Made by a program: the position numbers and the translations under genes. A stretch of 64,000 nucleotides of DNA from Pictodentalium vernedei. Lineage: Eukaryota > Mollusca > Scaphopoda > Dentaliida > Dentaliidae. How positions within the stretch are numbered: position 1 is the stretch's first letter; each line of letters starts with the position of its first letter. Location of the stretch: positions 203,071,262 through 203,135,261 of the forward strand of contig CM062292.1 in NCBI GenBank assembly GCA_031216915.1, in the 5' to 3' direction. This document shows positions 1 to 9,227 of this stretch, piece after piece. Under the pieces are notes generated by a model. That model worked only from the letters and a program-made list of their open reading frames with translations, did not search any database and was not told where the DNA came from.

Positions 1-2
1 CA

Positions 3-374
3 AGAGCATTTGCAGTAGATGCTCTGTCGATCCCTTGGGACGGAATGATAGGATATGCGTATCCTCCAGCGCCGTTAATTCAACAGGTATTGCTTAAGAT
101 AAAACAATCTCAATGCAAGATTCTGTTGGTAGCATCTCTGTCGCCACAGAGACCGTGGATAAATCTACTCAGGTGTCTGTTGTGGGACCTACCGCGGAAG
201 CTTCCTCCACGAGAGGATCTTCTTTCGCAGGGGAAATTGCGCCAACTCCATCACAACCCGCAAGGTCTCAACCTTCACGTTTTTCCGTTGTGCGGTCCTT
301 CTTGCATGGCAAGCACTTTACAGGACGAGCAGTGGACTCGATTTCTAACTGTAGGAGGACCTCCTCTTCGCTAA
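3..374 (+). CDS. C-terminal end of DIRS reverse transcriptase/RNase H polyprotein (partial)
   Basis: This frame is open from the window edge and ends at a stop. It reads through the DALSIPWDGMIGYAYPP motif and the LPPREDLLSQG segment, which are typical of the C-terminal tail that follows RNase H in DIRS-type polyproteins. The catalytic reverse transcriptase and RNase H parts would lie upstream of the window. It overlaps the recombinase gene by about 260 bp in another frame, as DIRS elements commonly do. The same motif recurs in the copies near 34.2 and 50.5 kb. The true start is not visible. Confidence 0.75.
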   Translation, partial: RAFAVDALSIPWDGMIGYAYPPAPLIQQVLLKIKQSQCKILLVASLSPQRPWINLLRCLLWDLPRKLPPREDLLSQGKLRQLHHNPQGLNLHVFPLCGPSCMASTLQDEQWTRFLTVGGPPLR

Positions 375-1330
375 ACTATGCGGCTAAGTGGAAGGTTTTT
401 CGTCGTTGGTGTAGGGATCATTCTGTAGATATATTTGATCCCTCTATACCAGACATTGCAAACTTTCTAGTATACTTGTTTGACGAAATCAAACTGCAGC
501 CTGTTACTATAAAGGGTTATAGATCTATGTTATCTGATACCTATGCACATCATGATAGTTTACAAATTGGATCTAATGTCTCTTTATCGAAGTTGGTTAG
601 AAACTTTTCGATAAATAGACCCAGAACTCTTAGATTAATTCCTAAGTGGAATTTAGCTTGGGTTCTCCTTAAATTGAAGGAAAAGCCATTTGAACCTCTT
701 GGGACAGTAGATTTCAAATTCTTATCTTATAAGACAGCTTTTCTCTTAGCTTTCTCTTCTGCCAGAAGAGTCAGTGAGCTTCATGCACTATCGGTGGATG
801 ATTCTCATTATCGTAGTGTTGGGAACACTATCACCTTCACTACTAATGTGGGTTTTTTAGCTAAGAATCAGGCTCCTAATAAATATCCGGAACCTATTGT
901 TATTAAGGCTCTTCCGTCTTCTGACGGGCGTAGGCCTTTACTCTGTCCTGTTAGAGCACTACGTATCTATAAACAGAGATCTCAGTTTATCAGAAAGGGA
1001 CGGAAACGTTTCTTTCTGTCTTTGATGCCTAATAGAAAGGACATTTCAGTCCATTCTATTGCTAGATGGATTCAGTTAACTATCCGTACTGCTTATGAAG
1101 ATTTATCTTCTTCTCAGCAGTCTGTGCTTAAGATTTCTGCTCATGAAGTAAGAGCTCTTTCTACTTCCTGGGCTTATGCTAATAGTGTTGCTATTACAGA
1201 TTTAATGAAGGCTGCTTATTGGTCTCAGCCATCCACATTTACGAATTTTTATCTCAGAAATATTGAGTCCATTTCTGGAGATATGCATTGTTTAGGTCCG
1301 TTATCTGTTGCTCAGAATGTCGTCCACTAA
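113..1330 (+). CDS. DIRS tyrosine recombinase (intact, 405 aa)
   Basis: This enzyme would integrate the circular DNA copy of the retrotransposon by site-specific strand exchange. The catalytic set is visible: Arg at about residue 219 (SARRVSEL), His and Arg at about 344 and 347 (AHEVR), Trp at about 370 (YWSQPS) and the nucleophile Tyr at about 380 (FTNFYLRN). Residues 80-190 look like the helical core-binding domain. The start ATG is the first in frame but lies inside the upstream polyprotein frame, so the real N-terminus is uncertain. It is the only undamaged DIRS gene here; the other copies carry stops, frameshifts or insertions. Length fits the family. Confidence 0.9.
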   Translation: MQDSVGSISVATETVDKSTQVSVVGPTAEASSTRGSSFAGEIAPTPSQPARSQPSRFSVVRSFLHGKHFTGRAVDSISNCRRTSSSLNYAAKWKVFRRWCRDHSVDIFDPSIPDIANFLVYLFDEIKLQPVTIKGYRSMLSDTYAHHDSLQIGSNVSLSKLVRNFSINRPRTLRLIPKWNLAWVLLKLKEKPFEPLGTVDFKFLSYKTAFLLAFSSARRVSELHALSVDDSHYRSVGNTITFTTNVGFLAKNQAPNKYPEPIVIKALPSSDGRRPLLCPVRALRIYKQRSQFIRKGRKRFFLSLMPNRKDISVHSIARWIQLTIRTAYEDLSSSQQSVLKISAHEVRALSTSWAYANSVAITDLMKAAYWSQPSTFTNFYLRNIESISGDMHCLGPLSVAQNVVH

Positions 1331-1935
1331 ACAGTTGCAACTATAGTTTTGCAGGCTTTCTGTTCCGGCAGTGACTCCGTCTGGCTGCCCTCTTCGCTCT
1401 GGGCTATTTGACCCAGGGCAAGGGGAAGGGGGGGGGGGGGGGGTGTTCCCTTAGGTCACCTGCTTTATAGTGAAAAGCAAGGGAATGCCTCCTCCAAGTC
1501 AGTATTTCTGAGTCGCTTCCGGGATGGTTTTAAAGTGTAATATTAATGTTTAAATTCATTCATGTCTTATTTTTAAAGTGTAGCTCGGTGTGAAGCATTT
1601 GTATATGTCAAGTGTCAAACGGGCTTTAATATACAATACTCGGACACTTTTAAATGACTATAAAGAGTCTCAATTCTCTGGACTACTTTATTTATTGGCT
1701 TGCTTTAAAAATAATTAGTATAAGGGTTATACTGGATGTTAATAGAGAACATGAATGTTATTGTGCTCAATTATTAAGGGTAGTGTATCTTTCTAATTTA
1801 ATATTAAATAAGAAAGATACATGTAAAGCCTAATACTCCTTTTCTCCTTAAGGGGTTACCTCTTTACTATATAGTTGAGCTTATTGGATTTTCCTCTATG
1901 TCCTAGGCCCTCCAGCCTGTTTACTATTCAGCTAA
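1331..1935 (+). other. DIRS copy 1 3' noncoding region with G-run
   Basis: No gene is seen. A run of about 16 G residues at 1428-1443 is followed by GTGTTCCCTT. The same G-rich tract sits at this place in the other three copies (near 21387, 42135 and 51862), so it is an element feature rather than a random microsatellite. Confidence 0.6.
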
Positions 1936-2017
1936 GTCTGGGTCATTGGTACAGTATAAAAATGTTAAAAAATTTATAGTAATTTATATATTTTTTATAC
2001 TTACCAATGACCCAGAC
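1936..2017 (+). repeat. Internal complementary region (ICR) of DIRS copy 1
   Basis: The left half is the reverse complement of the left end of the element family (ATTTTTATACTGTACC side). The right half is the reverse complement of the right end (TATAAATTTTTTAAC side). The halves meet at GTT (1964-1966). In DIRS elements this region templates completion and circularisation of the ends, and GTT is the crossover trinucleotide. Copies 3 and 4 have the same layout; copy 2 reads ATT. Confidence 0.85.
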
Positions 2018-2320
2018 GGGGATGGCCCTCCCTGGAGTTGGGAACTCTTGCCTCCCCGCTGAGTACATAGCGCTGACCAGGCACTGCCAGTAAGAATGAT
2101 AATTGGCGCCAATTTCGGGACGACTGCGTCACTGCGCATGCGCAGTAGAGGCGTAGTATGGAGGTCCTTTAGGACATGATTTCTTTTTGTTTTGGATGCA
2201 AATTTTGGGGATTGGGGGGCAAAATTTGTGTTTGGCCCTGGTTTTGTTGGAGTTAGCACCAGCTAAGTCTGGGTCATTGGTAAGTATAAAAAATATATAA
2301 ATTACTATAAATTTTTTAAC
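2018..2320 (+). repeat. Right inverted terminal repeat of DIRS copy 1
   Basis: This is the inverse of the left terminal repeats seen at 15354, 30643 and 45709. It includes the palindrome ACTGCGCATGCGCAGT near 2131-2146, close to the vertebrate NRF-1 consensus. It ends with GTCTGGGTCATTGG, then an A/T-rich tail closing in AAC. Confidence 0.8.
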
Positions 2321-2583
2321 TTTCTAATGACAGTTTTATCCTATTTTTGTTGGAAATGTAACAAAATAAAGTTAGTACGAGAGATTCGAAAAAATCAAAT
2401 CCTGAGACTGATTCGGGATTGATCTCAAAGCATACACATGGTATCGATATCGAATCGAATCTCGAATATTTGCAGGACCCTATACAGTTGAGTATTACGT
2501 GGTTTGTTGAGAATGGAAGTTATCTGAATGTGTATAAATCTATTTCTATTAAATCATTAGAGAAATACTAATTTAACTTTCAG

Positions 2584-2697
2584 CTGTAGACGATTGTGTG
2601 AGTAGACCATGCCTGAATGGTGCAACCTGTATTGACAATGTTGGATATTTCAATTGTTCTTGTGCTTTGGGATATACAGGATTCTTTTGTGAAACAG
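2584..2697 (+). CDS. EGF-like domain exon (38 codons, phase 1-1)
   Basis: The exon follows a pyrimidine-rich tract and CAG acceptor and ends at CAG/GTATG. It encodes one EGF-like domain with six cysteines (DDCVSRPCLNGATC at its start, CSCALGYTGFFC at its end). Length 114 nt is a multiple of three and both ends are phase 1, the usual symmetric EGF exon. Its last G joins the AT that begins the exon at 23940 to give CETDIDEC, a normal inter-domain linker. It therefore probably belongs to the same secreted or membrane EGF-repeat protein (Notch or fibropellin type). An acceptor 6 nt further on is possible but less likely. Confidence 0.88.
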
Positions 2698-2788
2698 GTA
2701 TGACAAATATAAAAACAGTTTTTACAAACAAATAATTATTTTACAGAAGTATTGATTATGCTGATATGATTTCTTCGCACATATAAAC

Positions 2789-3951
2789 TAGGCTTGGTAC
2801 GATATCCCGGTACTCTGATATGTACAGATACAAAAACCCACGATACAGGTACCGGTGCGGATGTCCAAATTTCATTGTATCACTATACCACTATATAGGC
2901 CAGTCACCAATCTTGAAATTCAACTCTTTCACTCTCAATACATTCAACACATTGCATTTTAGGCTTGGGTGATTTGGCCGACTCAAATACCCTGAAATTC
3001 AGAATATAACACCGGGGTACACTGGAATACCGATTATTAAATCAGGGTATTTCTTGTTGGGGGGTCACATCACTGTTTGCAAAGCAAGATCTCCCAGGTG
3101 TAATCTAGTCACCAAAATTTTGCTCGAATGCTTCGATTCAATATTTTATGCTCTCATCAACATTCTGATTCAAAAATTGTAAAACTACAGATAAACAGTG
3201 TAACAATACACCAATTTTACCGGGGTATGAACGTCCATTGGTTATGCGAAATGATAAATTTTTAGCCACCATTTTACAAGTGTTTTCAAAGCAGTTTACA
3301 AAACTTCACTCATGTTTTCTACAATGTTTGTGCCTATTAATTACCCCCTTGATGTGCACCAGTTATTCTTCATAATCATCTATGACTTTTTTGGTTTGGG
3401 TGAAGCGATTTGAAAATTACAAAGTGGAAGTCGAACCATGAACTGCAAGAGCATGTCTCAGTCACGGCAATGAAAATATATACAGGACCATGGTACTCCA
3501 GCTTTTTTATGTATTTGGTAAGATTAGTTGTCATGATCATCAGATGACTACTTACCTATTTTCATCGTAATTATCAACACCTGTGGCTAAAATCGTCTTT
3601 ATTTTAAAACTGAAAAGTAGAAGGATGTGATAAGACTCAGAGGGGCCACTTGGTAACTCACATTTGTAAAGTTATAGATGGGCTTATGCCAGAGTATGAG
3701 CTCAGACACGCATGACCAGTCAGTGCAGTATGTGGTAGAATATGGGAAATTGGGGGAGGGGGGGCTGAAATTGATCCCCCTCCTCCAGAATGTATCTGTA
3801 CTCCCCAAATATGAATTGCTGGCTACACCATCTTAACTGGAGCTTCAATGCCAGGATAAATATCATAATATGTATCTAGATACATACCGTATCGTGACTC
3901 GTGTACCTAGATAATATAGTACCATGAATTTGGTGTATCGTCCCAACCCTA
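2789..3951. mobile_element. Non-autonomous hAT-like element (TSD ATATAAAC)
   Basis: Terminal inverted repeats TAGGCTTGGTACGATA and (inverted) TAGGGTTGGGACGATA are flanked by a perfect 8-bp duplication ATATAAAC (2781-2788 and 3952-3959). An 8-bp duplication and TAGGG-type ends fit hAT. No transposase frame is present; the interior is noncoding. A second TAGGCTTGGG-like start near 2963 hints at an older element inside. Confidence 0.85.
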
Positions 3952-4097
3952 ATATAAACCTATCGTCCTTGGCAGCAAAAGACTGCAGAATAATTCGCCT
4001 GCCTGAACAATGGTGGGGCTTTTGAAGTGAACAACATTGGTAGAGTACAATTTTGTAGAGAAAGACTACTCGTACTATCCCAGTGTAGTGGTATTGT

Positions 4098-4351
4098 CAA
4101 GCCAGAAAAATAAGCAGACTGTCATCTGCAAAATGAGGTACCCATAGGGTGAATTTAGTGATGCTACCCTGCACATCAGGGTAGCATCACTAAATTTACC
4201 CTCTGTGAACCTCAACCTGAATCAGGGCCTCAAAACTAAACAGAAAGAGGTACCCAGAGGATAAATTGGCCCACTGTATGGGATAGCATCATCAAATTCA
4301 CCCTCTGGGAACCTCATTCTGCAAATGTCAGTCTTCTTATTTTCAGGCCTG
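4098..4351. mobile_element. hAT-like MITE, family E copy 1 (TSD GGTATTGT)
   Basis: This is a 254-bp element with about 40-bp inverted ends (CAAGCCAGAAAAATAAGCAG and its inverse) and a perfect 8-bp duplication GGTATTGT on both sides. It contains a 24-bp-arm hairpin at 4148-4200 with one mismatch. A second copy is at 26877-27344. Confidence 0.88.
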
Positions 4352-4435
4352 GGTATTGTAATGCCAAGTCTATAAAATCTTCCAAGATAGCGATAGTAAA
4401 TTCTGCGCCCAAATTTAGCATTGTTTTAACCCTTT

Positions 4436-4675
4436 ACCCAACACAATTGCAAAAAATGGCCAGCTATCCACAAAAAAATACCTGTCAGTTTTCATTATTT
4501 TTTCATTTTACGTCTCAAAAACATGGCTTATGACCCTTTATCGAAACGAGCTTGTTGAGCTCATTCCAATGAGGGGTCATTAGCTATGTTTTTGATGCAA
4601 AAACTGAAAAACTTTAGTTATTCATGAATTTTGTTTACATGAATTGTCTGCTTTTTATGTTAGGTAAAGGGTTAA
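4436..4675. mobile_element. TTAA MITE, family A copy 1
   Basis: Inverted ends TTAACCCTTTACCCA and TAGGTAAAGGGTTAA with TTAA at both edges, as for piggyBac-type target sites. The centre is a degenerate palindrome around GAGCTTGTTGAGCTC. Same family as at 27932, 29157, 43236 and 45528. Confidence 0.8.
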
Positions 4676-5009
4676 AACATTTTGCTAAGTTTTGCAGTGT
4701 TTTGCTCACAGTTTGGTCCCATTTCCCTTTGAAGAATGCAACCAATAAGTAAGTTTAAAAATCACCTAGTTTGCCCTAGGAAAGCAAAATGTTAGCTGCT
4801 ATTATTTTTTTCAATTTTTGCCTCAAAAGTCTGAAAAACATACCCCCCCCCCCTCCCCCCTTCTCCAATGGATTAAGCTTGAGGAAAAAAATGAGAAATT
4901 TTAGTTCTTTAAGAAATAAAAGGTTGTGTCTCTTCCTTTGAATTTCCACTGACAGAGTGTCAGTATATTTAACACTCCTTGTGTACACAAGATGTATTAT
5001 TTCATTTCA
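4676..5009. other. No gene seen
   Basis: AT-rich intron sequence with a C-run at 4843-4860. No coding signal or repeat boundary recognised. Confidence 0.5.
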
Positions 5010-5993
5010 ACTGTTGGACTTCTGTGCTGGAGGTCTTGAGTTCCATCCCTGCCCTGGACGGCCTGTGTTGTGTCCTTGGGCAAGGCACTTTATCCCAGTT
5101 GCCTACATGGGGGCACGAAGATGCCTTGTACTAAGGCTAGTGCTGTGTGGTATACCAAATTTTTGGTATGGTTTTGGTATTACAGGGATATTGAAAAACG
5201 TACTGAAACCAAATCAAAATATTGCTTATTTCGGAATTTATATTTTTCTGCGAAATTGACAGAAAGTCAACTCATCAAGGTGGATCGTAAATCTAAAAGC
5301 CTTTGGGCCGCATATTTTTATTCAGTTGATAAGAAAACATGCAAATATGAACTTTGTAAGTAACAGGAAGCAGCAGATGTTGCTAATACGTCAGAGAAAA
5401 AAATGAAAAAAGTGACGGCCAAAAAACGAAAAATGGCAAGTTGTTAACTTGGTACTTCCGTTTCTGGAGAAATTCGGCCCGGTTCCAATTCCTAACATTC
5501 AGCCAAATTCAGTATATATTCTGAAAATGACTTTGTGATTTATTCACTGGGGACATTGGTGGTCGGGTGGGTGGTTGACTGGTTGACAATTGGCTGGAAA
5601 TAATCCGCTGGTATTGACAACTCATATGTTGACAACTTGACATACAACCAGTATCACTGTCTGTGGTTGTCACTTCTCGACGATTTTTTATAACATTTCT
5701 TTCAATTCAGCATTGCTATTTCAAGTTGCAGATACTTTTAACAACTGATCATTTTATTAAAATACAAGCACCCATACTTTAATACCTGATCATCTGCTTT
5801 ATATTCTTTCAAATAAATAATTTATACTGCACACCAGTGTAAACTGAAAAGACGTGACTGACCTTAATTTTAATTTTTAAGACACATTGAAAAACAATGT
5901 ACGGAAGCCAACAGGCGACATCAGATTCAGTATTATCAAAGTTCATTTGATCGATCGAGGTGCAGCAAATGTTTTGAAAATGATTTGCTGCCA

Positions 5994-6423
5994 CAGTAGA
6001 ATCCTCTTAATTGAATATCCATTTTGCCAGTGAAAATTATTCAATTAACAGGAGTATACAATTAACAGGAATTTGGTCAGTTTCCTGTGTTCTGGAGGTA
6101 AACAGAGCACTTATTCTATTATATCTTGTTTGACAGAGCTCATAGAGCTCTGTCAAACAAGATATAATAGAATAAATTCCTGTATTGGATGTAGTGAGGC
6201 CAAAAAGGTTGATAAATAAGGGGAATTTGGTGCGTGTCACAGTAATTTTTTTGACATATTACAAAAATTTATATACAATTAACAGGAGTTTTCTCAATAA
6301 CCCATATGCAATTAACAGATCAAATTTGTACTGAAGGTATGGTAAATGGTTTTGTGTTTGAAAATTATATTCAATTAACAGGGATATACAATTAAGAGAT
6401 ATCCAATTAAGTGGGCTCCACTG
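5994..6423. mobile_element. pogo/Tc1-like MITE
   Basis: Ends CAGTAGAATCCTCTTAATTG and the inverse of CCAATTAAGTGGGCTCCACT resemble pogo-type termini, with TA on the right side and CA on the left. Several AATTAACAGG copies lie inside. The 65-nt perfect hairpin at 6111-6175 is nested in it. Confidence 0.6.
6111..6175. repeat. Perfect 31-bp-arm hairpin, TGACAGAGCTC core
   Basis: Two perfect 31-nt arms separated by ATA. The core TTGACAGAGCTC is shared with the MITE hairpins at 13496-13708 and 26966-27177. Confidence 0.85.
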
Positions 6424-7005
6424 TATTAGTAAATCATCGAATTTGTACATTTTTTTTTCTCATGGAAAATGAAAATTTACCCTAATTTATCAGGTAAAAT
6501 CATGAATTCTCTGGAATTTTCAGAAAGGAGTATGAAGCCAGGAACCAGAAGTGAAGTTGGTGAACACCGATAAGAGTGATTCCACACAAAATACCCTATA
6601 ATTTCAACTAGATGAATGTCATTAAACATGTTATTTTACATGTTTATCAAGTATGAACCCAAACAATGAAAGGTGGATGACACCATGTCATTGAGGCATT
6701 GCATGATTGATAATGAAATCACAATGTTTTCACAACTGGGATTATCATATAGAGATTAATTACAGTTACATTACTTCAATTTAATTGCATATTTGTGTGG
6801 ATATTGGACACTGGATTCACTGGACAGTGGGAATTAGTCTTGTTGCCACTTTGAAAGATAAGGGGGAGGGAGTGACCAAGAGTGTTACTACCAGTGAAAT
6901 CTTAATGAAATGCTTGGAAGCTGAAGAACATATATGTTTCTTCTACCTTATTCATTGAGGGAAGGGCATGGTACGAAGGACATAGAGGCCAACTGATTAG
7001 CTGGA

Positions 7006-7077
7006 CAAGTTATTTAATGAATCACTCGATTCATTGTGATGATTAACACTGAATCGAGTGATTCATTAAATAACTTG
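7006..7077. repeat. 28-bp-arm hairpin
   Basis: Perfect arms of 28 nt (CAAGTTATTTAATGAATCAC at the outer end) around a 16-nt loop, inside the hAT element. Not shared with another place in the window that I noticed. Confidence 0.8.
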
Positions 7078-7615
7078 CTAGACTGATCAGATATCATGGT
7101 TGAATTAACTTGTCAAGTTCATGAGATGTCAGCACTGAACCTGTTAAGTTACTATATAGTTGAATGTTGGGAAATTGGGTCAGTTCGTGACTACTTTCAG
7201 TGTTCTGTGCATATACCGAATACTGTACCGAAACTGAGGTATTTACCTGAAAGATACCGATACCGATACCAAACCTAAAATTTCAATACCGCACAGCTCA
7301 AACTAAGGCATACTGCATGTCAATGGTGCACACATCTTCAACTGCTGTAACCCTGCTTGACTGGAGCTTGAACAGAGTTACAATGTTGAGGAGCTGACAG
7401 TTGCTTGTAATGCGCAGTGGTTCTCTCCAGGTACTCCAGATTCCTACACCCATAAAACTGACACGGTCAAGTTTAGCCATTGTGCATAAGTATGTGACCT
7501 TAAACACCAATAAATAAATAAATAAAATTTCTTTTCAACTCAATACCCAAATCAGCAGACTTGGAAATAAAGGGTTTATATTGTAACGCATTAGCGGATT
7601 GTACTGTATAGCATG

Positions 7616-8384
7616 GGTTCATTCCTACTAGACCAATTCCCTTTAGATCAACTCCCACCAGACCAATTCCCAAAAGACCAATTCCCATTAGACCAATTCC
7701 CCTTAGACCAACTGATGTGTTCTACTTTCAAAATAATGTTATATCAGTAATTTGAGTTGAGTACAAGAAACCACTATCGGCGTTTTCAAAAACAAAACGA
7801 TACCAGAGCAAAAGCCAGTATTTTCCTTTCTTATGTTTCACCCTTGGTCAAATGCAAATACATTTTGTTTATATAAATTTGTTTTATTACATATTATATT
7901 GGAGAGTGCCTGTAGGAACTCTCCAATAATTTTGTAATAAAACAAATTTCATGAACAAAATTAGACCACCAAAATAATCTAGCCCTCATCCAGTTAATAA
8001 CAATAAATAGTTGGTCCAAAGGGAATTGGTTTCATGGTAAAAATTGAAGAACATTGTGAAATTGAAGTAAAAAGGTATATATATTGATGTTTTAAATCTA
8101 TTTTTTTGTATTTGGGAAATTGAGAAAATTGAAGTAAATGGGTTGAGAAATTGAAGTAAAATGTTATATGTATTGAGCTGTGCTGAAATGTTATAAAACA
8201 ATATTTTTTATATGTTATGCATATAAATTTTTTTTTATTAAATAAAGTGCTTTTCAGTAAATAAATATTTTTCTAATTATCCTTAATCAATAACAGTCAA
8301 TAGTTGGTCTAAGGGGAATTGGTCTTTTGGGACTTGGCCTTGTGGGAGTTGGTCTGAAGGGAATTGGTCTAGTGAGAAGACACC
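7616..8384. mobile_element. Foldback element with 15-bp-repeat arms (TSD ATAGCATG)
   Basis: Inverted arms of about 95 bp are each built from 15-bp units of the type AGACCAATTCCCNTT. A perfect 8-bp duplication ATAGCATG flanks the element (7608-7615 and 8385-8392). The centre is AT-rich and holds a hairpin near 7880-7960 with the core GGAGAGTGCCTGTAGG. No transposase. The arms recall Foldback elements; the superfamily is not assigned. Confidence 0.85.
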
Positions 8385-8680
8385 ATAGCATGGTGTTAAC
8401 CCATCAGAAAAAGGTGATGTGATGATTCTCCATCTTCTTGTTTTTCCCGACACCAATCATGCTGTTTTAAGTTGTAACAGGAATTCTTTCAAAATACATA
8501 GCAATAACTAATGCACAATCTCGGCAACCAAGATCGTGCTTTAGAGTTTGCTATTTAGTTTGGCAACATCATGCCTATCTATTGATATGAGGATGCAGTG
8601 CTCAACCTTTGAGTCAAAATAGTGCTGAAATATTGTCAAGTCATTGTGATAAAACATGCAAGATTAGTAATTTATCAAGT
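8385..8680. other. No gene seen
   Basis: AT-rich unique-looking intron sequence between the foldback element and repeat C copy 1. Confidence 0.4.
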
Positions 8681-9110
8681 TAGGCCTAAAAAAGTTAAAA
8701 AGCTGTTTGTCAGGCCCTTCTGCAATGTCCTTTTCATTGGCATATGCTCTCTTTCTATAACCAATGCAAACTTAAAAAAATAAAAATTAAATGGTTTTTG
8801 TCTGATAGTTTACCCAAGTCAATGAAACCTATAAATTTATTCCTTGAGTGCAATAAAGCTTTGCAATGCTTCCGCATTGCAAAGTCTTCTTGCACTCAAG
8901 AGAAGAAACACACCACCACCCATGCTCTTCTGCAGACCTAAAACATAAAAGAAACCAAGAACATGAATTTTTGCTGGCAAAGAAATAATTACAAAAGTAG
9001 AAAATAAAATAAAAAGCTGTCCATCTGCATGCAATTTTACAAAAAATGGCCTGAGAAACAGAAGATCTAGTTTGTCGTAACCTTATTTCGTTTGCGAATT
9101 TTGCAGTTGA
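8681..9110. repeat. Interspersed repeat C, copy 1
   Basis: About 430-bp unit starting near GGCCTAAAAAAGTTAAAAA and passing through ACCAATGCAAACTTAAAAAA. It includes a hairpin (8843-8900) with CTTGAGTGCAA arms. Related copies are near 9228, 11785, 12155, 13951 and 25873. No protein; class unknown. Confidence 0.75.
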
Positions 9111-9227
9111 CATAACTCTCCATAACCTAAATGATTGTGAGTTATTCCCAGGCCTGAAGAATAATTAGTATGTCATTCTCAATGGGTATATGAAAATGGG
9201 CTGACACTGTCTTGAAAAAGTATGAAT

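Larger units (their letters stand above)
1..2320 (+). mobile_element. DIRS-like retrotransposon, copy 1 (right part only)
   Basis: The window opens inside a DIRS-order retrotransposon, which uses a tyrosine recombinase instead of a DDE integrase. Visible in order: the end of the reverse transcriptase/RNase H frame, an overlapping intact recombinase gene, a G-rich 3' region, an internal complementary region (ICR) and the right inverted terminal repeat ending in TTTTTTAAC. The left part lies outside the window. Three related copies in this window (near 15.4, 30.6 and 45.7 kb) share the same termini. No target duplication is expected, as recombinase-mediated insertion makes none. Confidence 0.9.
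5138..7301. mobile_element. Non-autonomous hAT-like element inside SINE (TSD ACTAAGGC)
   Basis: Ends TAGTGCTGTGTGGTAT and (inverted) TTGAGCTGTGCGGTAT are flanked by the perfect 8-bp duplication ACTAAGGC (5130-5137 and 7302-7309). The uninterrupted SINE at 10797-11180 reads through this point, acting as an empty site. 2164 bp, no transposase frame seen. It carries a nested pogo-like MITE and a 72-nt hairpin. Confidence 0.88.
5010..7530 (+). mobile_element. tRNA-derived SINE split by a hAT element
   Basis: The 5' part (5010-5137) has a B-box-like GAGTTCCATCCC and the CCTTGGGCAAGGCAC segment. The body resumes at 7302 and ends in GTGACCTTAAACACC plus an (AATA)n tail. The same SINE, full length and inverted, is at 10797-11180. 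The tRNA A-box end is missing here. Confidence 0.82.

Noticed and set aside
3599..3808. Small minus-strand frame in the first hAT element
   Set aside because: No motif and no transposase similarity; expected by chance.
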